Shown: positions 42,959 through 57,510, counted from the first letter of the stretch. The stretch: 64,000 nucleotides of DNA from Pseudomonas profundi (GCF_008638305.1 NZ_VTPZ01000003.1:248001-312000); one strand, 5' to 3'. Made by a program: numbers and translations. The notes: a model not told the origin generated them from the letters alone.

Positions 42959-43762
42959 GTGGGAAAGGTATTGGCAATGGCCAATCAGAAAGGCGGCGTC
43001 GGCAAGACTACCACCAGCGTCAATCTGGCGGCTTCGCTGGCTGCTACCAAGCGCAAGGTGCTGCTGATTGATCTCGATCCCCAGGGCAATGCCACCATGG
43101 GTAGCGGTGTGGACAAGGCTGATCTGGAGAACTCGGTGTATGAGTTGCTGACCGGTCAGTGCGAATTGAGCGAAGCTCTGCGTCACTCCGAATATGGTAA
43201 ATACGACCTGTTGCCAGCCAACGGCGACCTCACAGCGGCGGAGGTGGAGCTGCTGGATTCGCAGGTCAAGGAGCATCGCCTGCGCAATGCACTGGCTTCC
43301 GTGCGCGACGCGTATGATTTCATTCTTATTGACTGCCCGCCCTCGCTGAATATGCTCACCGTGAACGGGCTGGTGGCTGCGGATGCGGTAATCATTCCGA
43401 TGCAGTGTGAGTATTACGCACTGGAAGGGTTATCGGCTCTGGTCAATACCATTCAGCGTATCAGTGCGAAGCTGAACCCGTCGCTGCAAATCGAAGGCCT
43501 GCTGCGCACCATGTATGATCCGCGCAACAGCCTTACCCGGGAAGTATCTGCGCAGCTGACGACGCATTTTGGTGACCAGTTATACAAAACGGTGATTCCG
43601 CGCAATGTGCGTCTCGCTGAGGCACCCAGTTATGGCATGCCAGCACTCGCTTATGACAAGCAATCGAGGGGCGCGGTCGCCTACCTGGCCATGGCCGGTG
43701 AGCTGATCCGACGCAGTAAACAGGCTGATAAAGCCCGAGCCGTGACAGACGCAACCGAATAA
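42959..43762 (+). CDS. parA: Chromosome partitioning ATPase ParA
   Basis: This 267-residue deviant-Walker ATPase shows ANQKGGVGKTTTSVNLAASL. The signature Lys and GKT are present, and DLDPQGNA and LIDCPPSLNMLTV form the further nucleotide-binding motifs. It begins at GTG (42959) after a strong AGGAGG. With ParB and the parS sites in this window it segregates the origin region. It is followed 21 bases later by parB. Confidence 0.96.
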   Translation: MGKVLAMANQKGGVGKTTTSVNLAASLAATKRKVLLIDLDPQGNATMGSGVDKADLENSVYELLTGQCELSEALRHSEYGKYDLLPANGDLTAAEVELLDSQVKEHRLRNALASVRDAYDFILIDCPPSLNMLTVNGLVAADAVIIPMQCEYYALEGLSALVNTIQRISAKLNPSLQIEGLLRTMYDPRNSLTREVSAQLTTHFGDQLYKTVIPRNVRLAEAPSYGMPALAYDKQSRGAVAYLAMAGELIRRSKQADKARAVTDATE

Positions 43763-43783
43763 CAGGAAAAGGACGATACAGGC

Positions 43784-44644
43784 ATGGCGGTCAAGAAACG
43801 CGGCTTGGGACGAGGGCTCGACGCACTACTGGGGCAACCGTTGCCCGCCAACCAGGATGTCGACAGTCAGGACCAGCAGCTCAAGGAAATTCCGATTGAC
43901 TTGATTCAGCGCGGCAAGTACCAACCCCGCCGTGACATGGACCCCCAGGCGCTGGAAGAACTGGCCAACTCGATTCGGGTTCAGGGCGTCATGCAACCCA
44001 TCGTGGTGCGTCCCATTGAAGGCGACCGTTACGAAATCATCGCCGGCGAACGCCGCTGGCGAGCTACACAGCTGGCTGGCCTGGATGCGATTCCTGCGGT
44101 TATCCGCGAGGTTCCCGATGAAGCCGCCATTGCCATGGCGCTCATCGAAAACATCCAGCGCGAGGACCTCAACCCCATCGAAGAAGCGATCGCGCTACAG
44201 CGCCTGCAACAGGAATTCGAGCTTACCCAGCAGCAGGTGGCAGACGCGGTGGGCAAGTCCCGGGTAACCATCACCAACCTCTTGCGTCTGATGTCCCTGG
44301 CAGAAGATGTCAAATTGTTGCTGGAGCGTGGCGATATCGAGATGGGTCACGCCCGGGCATTACTGGGTTTGCCTGCGGAACAGCAAACCCAGGCAGCGCG
44401 TCAGGTAGTGGCCAAGGGCTTGACCGTGCGCCAGGCCGAAGCACTGGTCAGGCAGCTGTTGAATCCGCGGCGTGAAGCATCCGAAACGCGTCAAAACCCC
44501 GATATAGAGCGTCTACAGCAGGATTTGGCGGAGCGGATCGGCGCAAACGTCAGCATCCAGCACGGCGCCAAGGGCAAGGGGAAGCTCGTTATCAGCTACA
44601 GTTCGCTGGACGAACTTGATGGCGTATTGATGCACATTAAATGA
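43784..44644 (+). CDS. parB: Chromosome partitioning protein ParB
   Basis: This 286-residue CTP-dependent parS-binding clamp begins KKRGLGRGLDALL. The N-terminal CTPase domain has PIVVRP and GERRWRATQLAGL. A central helix-turn-helix is seen in LTQQQVADAVGKSRVTITNL. The C-terminal dimerisation domain covers the last 60 residues. Its probable sites are the palindromes in recF at 30270 and 30903 and the site at 57450. Confidence 0.96.
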   Translation: MAVKKRGLGRGLDALLGQPLPANQDVDSQDQQLKEIPIDLIQRGKYQPRRDMDPQALEELANSIRVQGVMQPIVVRPIEGDRYEIIAGERRWRATQLAGLDAIPAVIREVPDEAAIAMALIENIQREDLNPIEEAIALQRLQQEFELTQQQVADAVGKSRVTITNLLRLMSLAEDVKLLLERGDIEMGHARALLGLPAEQQTQAARQVVAKGLTVRQAEALVRQLLNPRREASETRQNPDIERLQQDLAERIGANVSIQHGAKGKGKLVISYSSLDELDGVLMHIK

Positions 44645-44725
44645 GTTGTAGCGCCACGGATGGTGGAATAGTTTCTCAACGAAATGCAGGGTTGCTGCAA
44701 TCGAAACGGATTTCCCCTGTGCCTG

Positions 44726-44754
44726 TTGAACCCAGAGTTTAATCCACCTATACT
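44726..44754 (+). promoter_or_regulatory. ATP synthase operon promoter, sigma-70 type
   Basis: TTGAAC at 44726-44731 and TATACT at 44749-44754 are separated by 17 bases. They lie 92 bases before the atpI start, in the only sizeable gap before the operon. Confidence 0.7.
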
Positions 44755-44845
44755 CCTCGCGCTGTTTTGACTGGAGCAAATTGCACCAGTTTATTGCATT
44801 AATTAACCCGGAGATCAGGCCGAGGCTAATCACCGAGGCGGGAAA

Positions 44846-46119
<1,274 letters not shown>

Positions 46120-46167
46120 GCAGCCGGAACCGTGTTCAACCAACGATAAACTTGAACTTCAACTTGA

Positions 46168-46422
<255 letters not shown>

Positions 46423-46439
46423 TCGGACGATTCGGAAAC

Positions 46440-46460
46440 CCGGCAGGCAACCCCTGCCGG
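46440..46460 (+). other. Stem-loop between atpE and atpF
   Basis: CCGGCAGG at 46440-46447 pairs with CCTGCCGG at 46453-46460 with a short loop. It probably stabilises or punctuates the operon mRNA after the highly expressed atpE. Confidence 0.55.
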
Positions 46461-46513
46461 AGATGATCGTCTCGTTCATCGGGATACAACGAAATAGCAC
46501 GAGGTAAATCGCT

Positions 46514-46984
46514 GTGAATATTAATCTGACGCTGTTTGGTCAAACGATTGCCTTCGCTATTTTTGTCTGGTTTACCATGAAGTACGTATGGCCGCCGATT
46601 ACCCAGGCCATGCAGGAACGCCAGAAAAAAATCGCCGAAGGTCTGGATGCGGCTGGCCGCGCCCAGCGTGACTTGGGCCTGGCCCAGGAAAAGGCTTCCC
46701 AGACTCTGCGTGAGACCAAGGAACAGGCTACTCAGATCATCGAGCAGGCCAACAAGAGTGCCAACCTCATTGTCGAGGAAGCGAAACAGCAGGCACGTTC
46801 CGAGGGTGAGCGCCTGATTGCGGCTGCCAAGGTCGAAATCGAGCAGGAAATGAACCGCGCCAAGGATCAACTTCGTGCCCAGGTTGCCGTACTGGCTATC
46901 CAGGGTGCCGAGCAGATTCTGGAATCCGAAGTGGATCCCAAGGCCCACAGTGAGCTGGTCAACAAACTGGCCTCACAACTCTAA
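46514..46984 (+). CDS. atpF: ATP synthase F0 subunit b
   Basis: This 156-residue peripheral stalk subunit begins at GTG (46514). It has one N-terminal membrane helix ([20 protein letters not shown]) and a long charged coiled-coil helix that dimerises and links F0 to the delta subunit. AtpF is one of several operon members with the canonical order atpB-E-F-H-A-G-D-C. Confidence 0.93.
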   Translation: MNINLTLFGQTIAFAIFVWFTMKYVWPPITQAMQERQKKIAEGLDAAGRAQRDLGLAQEKASQTLRETKEQATQIIEQANKSANLIVEEAKQQARSEGERLIAAAKVEIEQEMNRAKDQLRAQVAVLAIQGAEQILESEVDPKAHSELVNKLASQL

Positions 46985-46996
46985 GCGAGGCGAGCT

Positions 46997-47533
46997 ATGG
47001 CTACTACTAATACGCTAGCTCGACCTTATGCAAAAGCTGCTTTCGAAGTCGCTTCATCCTCCAATAAGCTGGATGCCTGGTCAGGCATGCTGGCTTTGGC
47101 GGGTGCGGTGGTCTCCGATGCAGCTTTTGGCTATAGGGTGCGCAATCCGGCAGTGACCGCAGAGCGCAAGGCTGAAGACCTGCTCATGGTTGGCGAAGGT
47201 CAGTTCGACGCGGAGTTCGGCAATTTTGTCCGGGCTTTGGCTGATAACGATCGATTGCTCCTGATTCCGGTTATCGCCGAGCTCTACGAGCAGCACAAGG
47301 CGGAACACGATCGCAGCATTGCAGTGGAGGTGGAAACCGCCTTCGAACTGAATGACGATCAACAGAAAACGCTGGCTACCGCGTTGTCGAAGCGGTTAGA
47401 CCGCACAGTAACTCCCCATGTGACCATCAACCCGGCCCTTATTGGCGGTGTGTTGATTCGTGCGGGTGACTTGGTCATCGACGGTTCGGTCCGCGGCAAG
47501 CTTGCAAAGCTGGCCGAAACGTTGAAATCCTGA
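46997..47533 (+). CDS. atpH: ATP synthase F1 subunit delta
   Basis: This 178-residue subunit connects the F1 head to the peripheral stalk. ARPYAKAAFEVASSSNKLD is the typical N-terminus. VTINPALIGGVLIRAGDLVIDGSVRG is conserved near the C-terminus, shown here as IGGVLIRAGDLVIDGSVRG. It lies 12 bases after atpF and 15 bases before atpA, as expected in the operon. Confidence 0.94.
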   Translation: MATTNTLARPYAKAAFEVASSSNKLDAWSGMLALAGAVVSDAAFGYRVRNPAVTAERKAEDLLMVGEGQFDAEFGNFVRALADNDRLLLIPVIAELYEQHKAEHDRSIAVEVETAFELNDDQQKTLATALSKRLDRTVTPHVTINPALIGGVLIRAGDLVIDGSVRGKLAKLAETLKS

Positions 47534-47548
47534 TTTGAGGGACATGGC

Positions 47549-49093
<1,545 letters not shown>

Positions 49094-49101
49094 GCCCATT
49101 G

Positions 49102-49127
49102 CGGGGTGCGACGCAGGTCGCATCCCG
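49102..49127 (+). other. Stem-loop between atpA and atpG
   Basis: CGGGGTGCGAC and GTCGCATCCCG are 11-base arms with one G-T pair, separated by four bases. There is no T tract, so an mRNA-stability or translation-spacing role is likelier than termination. Confidence 0.55.
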
Positions 49128-49168
49128 TATCGTGCGATGCAGCCACGGGATAACCTCAGAGGTGTGAC

Positions 49169-51456
<2,288 letters not shown>

Positions 51457-51461
51457 TGGTA

Positions 51462-51481
51462 GCGCCCGCGCAAGCGGGCGC
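51462..51481 (+). other. Stem-loop between atpD and atpC
   Basis: GCGCCCGC at 51462-51469, loop GCAA, and GCGGGCGC at 51474-51481 give a stable GNRA-loop hairpin. It has no T-run, so atpC is expected to be read through. Confidence 0.55.
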
Positions 51482-51498
51482 ATAACCGAGGCAATGAA

Positions 51499-51942
51499 AT
51501 GGCTATGACAGTGCACTGCGATATCGTCAGCGCGGAAGAAGAGCTGTTCACCGGCCTGGTGGAAATGGTCGTGGCACACGGCAATATGGGTGATCTGGGT
51601 ATTTTGCCCGGTCACACGCCGCTGCTGACTGATCTCAAGCCTGGCCCGGTACGGGTTATCAAGCAGGACGGCAATGAGGAAGTGTTCTACATTTCCGGTG
51701 GTTTCATTGAAGTCCAGCCGAGCATGGTCAAGGTGCTTGCCGACACGGCTATCCGTGCTGGTGACATCGACGAGGCAGCCGCCGTTGAGGCGAAGAAAGC
51801 TGCCGAGGCTGCGCTTAGCGAGAAAGGTGCCGAGTTCGATTACGGCTCCGCTTCTGCAAGACTTGCCGAGGCCGCTGCGCAACTGCGTACCGTGCAGGAG
51901 CTTCGCAAGAAGTATGGCGGCCCAGCGGTCAACAACCGCTGA
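51499..51942 (+). CDS. atpC: ATP synthase F1 subunit epsilon
   Basis: This 147-residue last structural gene of the operon has an N-terminal beta sandwich ([34 protein letters not shown]) and a C-terminal helical hairpin. The hairpin can inhibit ATPase activity. A strong terminator follows. Confidence 0.94.
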   Translation: MAMTVHCDIVSAEEELFTGLVEMVVAHGNMGDLGILPGHTPLLTDLKPGPVRVIKQDGNEEVFYISGGFIEVQPSMVKVLADTAIRAGDIDEAAAVEAKKAAEAALSEKGAEFDYGSASARLAEAAAQLRTVQELRKKYGGPAVNNR

Positions 51943-51948
51943 GCCCGG

Positions 51949-51974
51949 AAAAGGCAGCCTCGGCTGCCTTTTTT
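51949..51974 (+). terminator. Intrinsic terminator of the ATP synthase operon
   Basis: AAAAGGCAGCCTCGGCTGCC is followed by TTTTTTC. The AGGCAGCC/GGCTGCCT stem and T-run are typical. Confidence 0.9.
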
Positions 51975-52131
51975 CTTGTTCGTTAAACACCCCTCAAGCC
52001 AGGCACGCTCCCTCTGGCATCAGTGAACTGATCGCCCTTGATCACTATCCCTTTATCGGAGTTGCTTGCGACTGTCAGCTCGCGGCTTCTATCATTGCCC
52101 CTCGTCAATAACACATCCCAGGAACGGATCA

Positions 52132-53496
52132 ATGAATCTGCACGTAGTCATCCTCGCTGCCGGACAAGGCACTCGTATGCGCTCGGCTCTGCCGAAGGTC
52201 CTTCATCCGGTCGCTGGCAAGCCCATGCTCGGCCACGTTATCGATTGCGCCCGGAATTTGTCACCGGCGAAAATTCACGTGGTGATCGGTCATGGTGCTG
52301 AACGGGTGCGCGAGGAGCTGGACGCTGCGGATATCAACTGGGTTATGCAGAGCGAGCAGCTGGGTACCGGCCACGCAGTAGCACAGGCTCTGCCCCACAT
52401 CTCGGCCGCCGATCAGATTCTGGTGCTCTACGGTGATGTGCCGTTGCTACGCAGCGAGACATTAAACAGGCTGAGTCAGCAAGCCGGCAGCAGTAGCCTT
52501 GGGTTGCTGACCGTGGAGATGGCAGATCCGACGGGTTACGGCCGTATCGTTCGCGATTCAGAGGGGCAGGTACAGGCGATCGTCGAGCAGAAAGACGCCA
52601 GCTCCGAGCAGCTGCTCATCAGCGAAGGCAACACAGGCATCATGGCTCTGCCCGGCTGCAAGGCGGCTGACTGGCTAGGTAGCCTGTCCAATGACAATGC
52701 CCAGGGCGAATATTACCTGACAGACGTGGTCGCCCTGGCTGTCTCGCAGTCGGTTGCCGTCGAAGTAGCCCAGCCAGGCGACGAGCTCGAAGTGATGGGT
52801 GCCAATAATCGGCAACAGCTGTCCGTGCTGGAACGCGCCTGGCAGCGAAAGGAAGCAACGCGGCTGATGGAATCAGGGGTCACCCTGGCGGACCCGGCAC
52901 GTCTGGATGTGCGTGGCGAAGTCCTGGTCGGGCGGGATATCTTCATGGATATCAACGTGGTGCTTGAGGGCCGCGTAAACATCGGTGACAACGTTCATAT
53001 CGGACCGAACTGCGTGCTCAAGGATTGTGATATCGAGGCGGGCACAGTCATCAAAGCGTTCAGCCATCTGGACGGCGCATTGGTTGGTGAAGACTGCGAC
53101 GTCGGACCCTACGCACGGCTACGACCCGGCACAGTACTTCAGCGCACGGCCAAGGTGGGCAATTTTGTCGAAACCAAGAAGGCCGAGGTGGGTGAGGGCG
53201 CGAAGATCAACCACCTGTCCTACGTTGGGGATGCGCGAGTCGGCAAAAACGCTAATGTCGGCGCCGGTACTATCACTTGCAATTACGACGGCGTGAACAA
53301 GTTCATGACGCTGATTGGTGAGGGAGCCTTTATCGGTTCCAACACGGCATTGGTGGCGCCAGTCAGCGTCGGTGACCAAGCCACTACCGCAGCCGGGTCG
53401 ACTATCACCGGCGATGTTCCTGCGGGATCACTGGGCGTTGCCCGGGGTCGCCAGCGCAATATCGAAGACTGGAAGCGCCCGACCCGCAAAAAATGA
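52132..53496 (+). CDS. glmU: Bifunctional N-acetylglucosamine-1-phosphate uridyltransferase / glucosamine-1-phosphate acetyltransferase
   Basis: This 454-residue two-domain enzyme makes UDP-GlcNAc. The N-terminal pyrophosphorylase domain has [19 protein letters not shown]. The C-terminal left-handed beta-helix acetyltransferase shows hexapeptide repeats ([20 protein letters not shown]) and ends with conserved NYDGVNKF. I used the ATG at 52132 after GGAACGG. An earlier frame start at 52066 has no supporting homology. Pseudomonas usually has glmS or its regulator nearby, and here cfa follows. Confidence 0.96.
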   Translation: MNLHVVILAAGQGTRMRSALPKVLHPVAGKPMLGHVIDCARNLSPAKIHVVIGHGAERVREELDAADINWVMQSEQLGTGHAVAQALPHISAADQILVLYGDVPLLRSETLNRLSQQAGSSSLGLLTVEMADPTGYGRIVRDSEGQVQAIVEQKDASSEQLLISEGNTGIMALPGCKAADWLGSLSNDNAQGEYYLTDVVALAVSQSVAVEVAQPGDELEVMGANNRQQLSVLERAWQRKEATRLMESGVTLADPARLDVRGEVLVGRDIFMDINVVLEGRVNIGDNVHIGPNCVLKDCDIEAGTVIKAFSHLDGALVGEDCDVGPYARLRPGTVLQRTAKVGNFVETKKAEVGEGAKINHLSYVGDARVGKNANVGAGTITCNYDGVNKFMTLIGEGAFIGSNTALVAPVSVGDQATTAAGSTITGDVPAGSLGVARGRQRNIEDWKRPTRKK

Positions 53497-53744
53497 TCAG
53501 AAGGCTCGCGCCTGATAGGGTGCGGGCCGCCTGTTCCTTGTTGTACAAGCGCAGCGGCATCCTTCCTCCAGGCCATGCACGCCTGTCGACCATCTCAGGT
53601 CATTGTTCCTGCCAGCAACCGGACTGCGTCCGTCATTAGGCCGCCAGTGCGGTTCACCTGTTCGCGGCAGCCCAATAAATAGATATTTCCGCAGGCTAAT
53701 CTATATTCAAAGGGTATATCCAACCTGGCCAGGAGATATTCCGG
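53497..53744. promoter_or_regulatory. glmU-cfa intergenic region with sigma-S-like promoter
   Basis: This 248-base gap holds a probable cfa promoter at 53700-53710 (TCTATATTCAA), similar to the sigma-S -10 consensus CTAYACT-TAA. A C precedes the TATATT, as sigma-S prefers. No gene was found in the gap. Confidence 0.45.
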
Positions 53745-54929
53745 ATGTTTGCGCAGCTATCCCAAACCCTCAGCGGATTGAAATTGCCCCTGAGGGTCGA
53801 GATCAAGGGCGGACCCAGCATGGATCTGGGCCCGGCGCCTACCGTCACGCTCGAGATCAATGATCTTTCGTTGCTGGCAGAGCTGCAGGAGCCGAGCCTG
53901 GACAAGCTCGGCGAGGCATATATCAACCAGCGAATCGAAGTGCGCGGAAACATAATGGATGTGATTGAAGTGGCCGACAGGTTAAGCAAGGGGCTGCTGG
54001 GTGAAGCATCGGAGCGTCCTCCGGAACGCACGGCGCACGATAAACAGCTCGATGCCGAGGCCATTGCTTACCATTACGATCTTTCCAATGACTTTTACCA
54101 ACTCTGGCTGGACCCGGAAATGGTGTACTCATGCGCCTATTTCCGAAAGCCTGACGACGCGCTAGCCCAGGCGCAGGTTCAAAAGCTGGACCATCTGTGT
54201 CGCAAGCTGCGACTCAAGCCGGGTGAACGTCTGCTGGATGTCGGTTGTGGTTGGGGCGGATTGGCCAGACACGCAGCCAGGCATTACGGGGTCCAGGTAC
54301 ACGGCATCACCCTCAGCAGATCGCAGCTTGAATTGGCGAATGAAAAAATCAGCCGTGAGGGGCTGACCGATCAGATCCAGCTTGAGTTACTGGACTATCG
54401 GGACCTGCCGCCAGATGGTTCTTTTGACAAAGTGGTCAGCGTCGGCATGTTTGAACACGTCGGCCACGCCAATCTGCCTGAGTATTTTCGCATCCTGTTC
54501 GAGCAACTCAAGCCCGGCGGGTTAGCCATGAACCATGGCATAACCTCCAGACATGTCGATGGCAGGCCTGTCAGCCGGGGCGCGGGCAAGTTCATTGGCC
54601 GCTATGTTTTTCCGCACGGAGAACTGCCACACCTAGCCACAGCCATCGCCAACATGAGTGACCAAGGACTGGAAGTGGTCGATGTCGAAAGCCTGCGGTT
54701 GCACTATGCGTTGACCCTGGAGCACTGGAGCCGCAACCTCGAAGAGCGCCTTGCAGAAGCGGCACAGCTCGTCCCGGACAAGACATTGCGGATCTGGCGG
54801 ATTTATCTGGCAGGTTGTGCCTATGGCTTCAAACGCAACTGGATGAACCTGCATCAGATTCTGGCCGTAAAACCGCGCGCAGACGGCGGACATTTCCTGC
54901 CGTTGACCCGTGCGGACCTGTATGATTGA
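53745..54929 (+). CDS. cfa: Cyclopropane-fatty-acyl-phospholipid synthase
   Basis: This 394-residue SAM-dependent enzyme converts unsaturated acyl chains of membrane phospholipids to cyclopropane rings. Motif I is DVGCGWGGLARHAA, and the active-site stretch LDPEMVYSCAYFRKPDD and EHVGHANLPEYF also fit. YDLSNDFYQLWL marks the start of the catalytic domain near residue 107. The N-terminal domain is about 100 residues. It lies downstream of glmU with a gap that could carry a stationary-phase promoter. Confidence 0.93.
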   Translation: MFAQLSQTLSGLKLPLRVEIKGGPSMDLGPAPTVTLEINDLSLLAELQEPSLDKLGEAYINQRIEVRGNIMDVIEVADRLSKGLLGEASERPPERTAHDKQLDAEAIAYHYDLSNDFYQLWLDPEMVYSCAYFRKPDDALAQAQVQKLDHLCRKLRLKPGERLLDVGCGWGGLARHAARHYGVQVHGITLSRSQLELANEKISREGLTDQIQLELLDYRDLPPDGSFDKVVSVGMFEHVGHANLPEYFRILFEQLKPGGLAMNHGITSRHVDGRPVSRGAGKFIGRYVFPHGELPHLATAIANMSDQGLEVVDVESLRLHYALTLEHWSRNLEERLAEAAQLVPDKTLRIWRIYLAGCAYGFKRNWMNLHQILAVKPRADGGHFLPLTRADLYD

Positions 54930-55027
54930 GCGGACCATTGCATTGTCGGTTGATAGCTAAACGCTATCCCTGCTGTTACATTCTCAGGTTACCCTGTCTC
55001 TGAGCCGGCCCTGACTGGAGACGTGGT

Positions 55028-55443
55028 GTGCTGCTGATACCGCTTAAAGAAGATGAAATCGCAATTGGAGCACCGCTGCCCTGGAACGTAACGGATGCCG
55101 AAGGACGGATCATAGTCGAACAATCGCGGATGCTTGACAGCCAGCCAATGCTCACCTGCAGAGGAAAAGCTGGATGTCGCCGGAAATGGGGCGCCGGAAG
55201 ATCGCCGACCTGAGCGTTGGCGGGGCGCGGATGATTTCTCCTGCTGTTTTTGCGCAAAAAAGCGATGAGTTGAAACTGTCCTTTCGCGTTAACCCTGCGG
55301 GGATGGAGGTATACGTGACGGTCAAAGCAAAAGTGCGCGCCGTCCAGGAAGATGACGCAGGCTCAGGACGGGTTACCACCGGCGTCGAATTTACCGACCT
55401 GGGCGAACAGGAGCGGTTGTATCTGACGACGGTGGTCTATTAG
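55028..55443 (+). pseudogene. Frameshifted and shortened PilZ-domain protein gene
   Basis: An N-terminal piece (55028-55213, GTG start, LKEDEIAIGAPLPWNVTDAEG) is in one frame. A C-terminal piece in another frame (open from 55138, ATG at 55174, to 55443) carries the PilZ motif ADLSVGGARM. The two frames overlap at 55138-55210, so a single frameshift there would join them. Even when joined, the arginine box that normally precedes DxSxxG by about 30 residues is not seen, which suggests an internal deletion as well. The ATG at 55174 has a good ribosome binding site (AGAGGAA), so an 89-residue product could still be made. Confidence 0.6.
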
Positions 55444-55463
55444 AACCTGCTGAAGGACACCCT

Positions 55464-55925
55464 GTGAAAAATCTCTGGATGTGGCTGGTGGTTCCCCTGA
55501 TGATCCTGTCTGCGACGGCCGCTGCCCACGCCGACCCTCTGGAAGTGACCCTGGGGGGCGAACGTTTTTACCTGGATGTGGTAGATGACCCTGCAAGTCG
55601 CCGTCAGGGGCTGATGGGGCGGGCATCTCTTGCGCCCCATGAAGGGATGTTGTTCGACTTTCCGCCCGACACCACGCCGGCAATCTGGATGCGCAACATG
55701 CTGATCAGCCTCGATCTGCTGTTTGTCGATGATCAAAGCAAACTGATGAAAGTCTTTGCCGATGTTCCGCCGTGTGAGGACACGCCCTGCGAGATTTATC
55801 GGGTGGAACGCCCCGTGCGGTTTGTCATTGAGGTCGCAGCCGGGACAGCAGCGCGGCTGGAGCTTGAGTCGGGCATGTTCCTGGATCTCGGCCCCCTTTC
55901 TGAACAGCCAGCGCCTGTACGATGA
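55464..55925 (+). CDS. DUF192 family exported protein
   Basis: This 153-residue protein has a signal peptide (VVPLMILSATAAAHA). The DUF192 core follows: RRQGLMGRASLAPHEGMLF, PPDTTPAIWMRNMLISLDLL and the VIEVAAGTA block. The Trp-Met pair in IWMRNM is diagnostic. The domain is small and beta-rich, its function is unknown, and it is usually periplasmic. It is convergent with the gene at 55957. It follows the broken PilZ gene by 20 bases. Confidence 0.85.
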   Translation: MKNLWMWLVVPLMILSATAAAHADPLEVTLGGERFYLDVVDDPASRRQGLMGRASLAPHEGMLFDFPPDTTPAIWMRNMLISLDLLFVDDQSKLMKVFADVPPCEDTPCEIYRVERPVRFVIEVAAGTAARLELESGMFLDLGPLSEQPAPVR

Positions 55926-55956
55926 ACCCGGCTCGTCGATGCCAGCGCGTCAAATC

Positions 55957-56322
55957 TCATTGAGCCCTCGGCTCAACCCATCTGCCCCGGCTGATCTTCT
56001 CACAATACGCTTTCAGTACAGGCGCATCGCTGGCGTTTGAGTAGTAATAAATGGACTGCTGGTAGCCGACCCCGTCCGTACGGGAGCCTTCACAGATTCC
56101 ATAGGCGCCGGTTGGACAGGTATCGACCATCTCAATCTTGAAGCTACGTTCGGGGATATCCGGCTGACAGAAGCTGTTCTCGAAGAGATTCTGAGGGATG
56201 GTCATGTTTTCCTGACACAAACGTATCGGTTCATGACCGTCGTCAGATTCGATCAAGCAGGCGCCAGCATGAACTTCAACGATGATGCCCAGGAGAACAG
56301 GCGCAAGCAGTATCGACTTCAT
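55957..56322 (-). CDS. Conserved secreted cysteine-rich protein, function unknown
   Basis: This 121-residue protein begins with a signal peptide (MKSILLAPVLLGIIVEVHAG). Six cysteines follow (in ACLIE, RLCQE, SFCQP, DTCPT, GICEG and AYCEK) and could form three disulfides in the periplasm. YYYSNASDAPVLKAYC is a distinctive stretch. I recall similar short pseudomonad proteins but no known role. It lies downstream of the COG0523 GTPase gene on the same strand, 29 bases after its stop. Confidence 0.65.
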   Translation of the reverse strand: MKSILLAPVLLGIIVEVHAGACLIESDDGHEPIRLCQENMTIPQNLFENSFCQPDIPERSFKIEMVDTCPTGAYGICEGSRTDGVGYQQSIYYYSNASDAPVLKAYCEKISRGRWVEPRAQ

Positions 56323-56351
56323 AGGGTATCGGCGATGTCAAAAAGCCAACC

Positions 56352-57323
56352 TTACTGTTTACGCCGCGCTGCTTGCAAGCCGCTTTCCAATTGCTGAGAG
56401 TCTGGCCTTTGCGTCATCAGCAATTCGATCCGGTTGTCGCTCCGCCAGGGGCTGGGTTGCCAGTTCAGAGATTTTCCCCCTGTACCGTTGAAGCTCATCC
56501 ACCCATCCTCGGTATGCGCAACACCCTTGGCACGTTGCCAGTCTGACCGGCTTAGCCAATCCTCCAGCGCTTCACGTTTGAATTGCTGCGCAGGATGAAT
56601 CTGCCAGCCGATGCTGTACCAGACATCGCGACTGGACTGACGGCAGTGCCAGTCATCCACGCTGCGCCAAAGGGTAGCTGGCCCGGCGGGAGCATCGGGC
56701 AAATCATCCAGACCAGGCGCGATAGACAACGGCTCGGTTTGCCGCGGCACGTTCTCCCACGGCAATTGGCTGTGCTGGCACCAGTAAACCGGCGGAATAG
56801 TCTGGAGCCTGGAAAGAATCGCTTTGCGATCCGCCATGCCAAGTTCGGCCGATTTATTGAGTATCAGCAGTCCTGCTTGCGACAGGGCTGAACGCTGAGC
56901 ATCTACCAACTCTCTACCGGTATGCAGAGCCTGGGCATCCAGCACCATCAACATGGGTTGCAATGCGAGCACGTCCTTCCATGGGAATCCGCGAAGCTGC
57001 GCCAGGAGAGTCGAAGGATGTCCGAGCCCCGAAGCTTCTATGAACAGTCTATCAGGCCGGGTACGACGCAATAATCGGCTCAATCCGACCTGGAAGGGCA
57101 GGCCGTTCACGCAGCACAAACATCCGCCGGGCACTTCTGCCAGGCTTACGCCATCGTCATCGTTTTGCAGCAACGCCGCGTCAATGCCTACCTCGCCGAA
57201 CTCGTTGATTAAAATGGCCCATCGCTCGCCATCCGGTCTCTCGGAAATCAGATGTCGGATCAATGTAGTCTTGCCTGACCCCAATGGGCCGGCGATAAGG
57301 TGGGTAGGGATCTGTTCAAGCAT
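56352..57323 (-). CDS. CobW/COG0523-type GTP-binding metallochaperone
   Basis: This 323-residue G3E GTPase shows Walker A GPLGSGKTT at 12-20 and the metal-binding CxCC motif in GGCLCC (Cys68, Cys70, Cys71). EFGEVGIDAAL lies between them, and a C-terminal CobW domain follows. Members insert or deliver zinc, cobalt or other metals. The client protein here is unknown. The ATG at 57323 gives the standard N-terminus. A longer frame to 57473 would include the parS palindrome. No Zur-type operator was recognised upstream. Confidence 0.85.
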   Translation of the reverse strand: MLEQIPTHLIAGPLGSGKTTLIRHLISERPDGERWAILINEFGEVGIDAALLQNDDDGVSLAEVPGGCLCCVNGLPFQVGLSRLLRRTRPDRLFIEASGLGHPSTLLAQLRGFPWKDVLALQPMLMVLDAQALHTGRELVDAQRSALSQAGLLILNKSAELGMADRKAILSRLQTIPPVYWCQHSQLPWENVPRQTEPLSIAPGLDDLPDAPAGPATLWRSVDDWHCRQSSRDVWYSIGWQIHPAQQFKREALEDWLSRSDWQRAKGVAHTEDGWMSFNGTGGKSLNWQPSPWRSDNRIELLMTQRPDSQQLESGLQAARRKQ

Positions 57324-57510
57324 AGCCACGCCCTGGAAGGTGGTAGTCGAAGCGCTGGCGCGATCAGGGTACAGATTGGAGCAAAATCGCCTGAGGATCT
57401 GTCGAATCGTTCTCAGCCTGTCATGCTGTGATGGCAGGCTTTCCGACAGGTTCCACGTGGAACGAAGCGGCACTTACACCGCTTTCTCCCAGTGTGGAAC
57501 AGTGCTTGTC
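57324..57510. other. Region upstream of the COG0523 gene with parS-like palindrome
   Basis: This 187-base gap contains no gene. The 14-bp palindrome at 57450-57463 is the main feature. The promoter of the GTPase gene must also lie here. Confidence 0.45.
57450..57463. other. parS site 3 (14-bp palindrome)
   Basis: GTTCCACGTGGAAC is the core of the Pseudomonas parS sequence and a perfect palindrome. The outer bases (G and G) differ from the T and A of the full 16-bp sites in recF. It lies about 127 bases upstream of the GTPase gene start. Confidence 0.8.
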
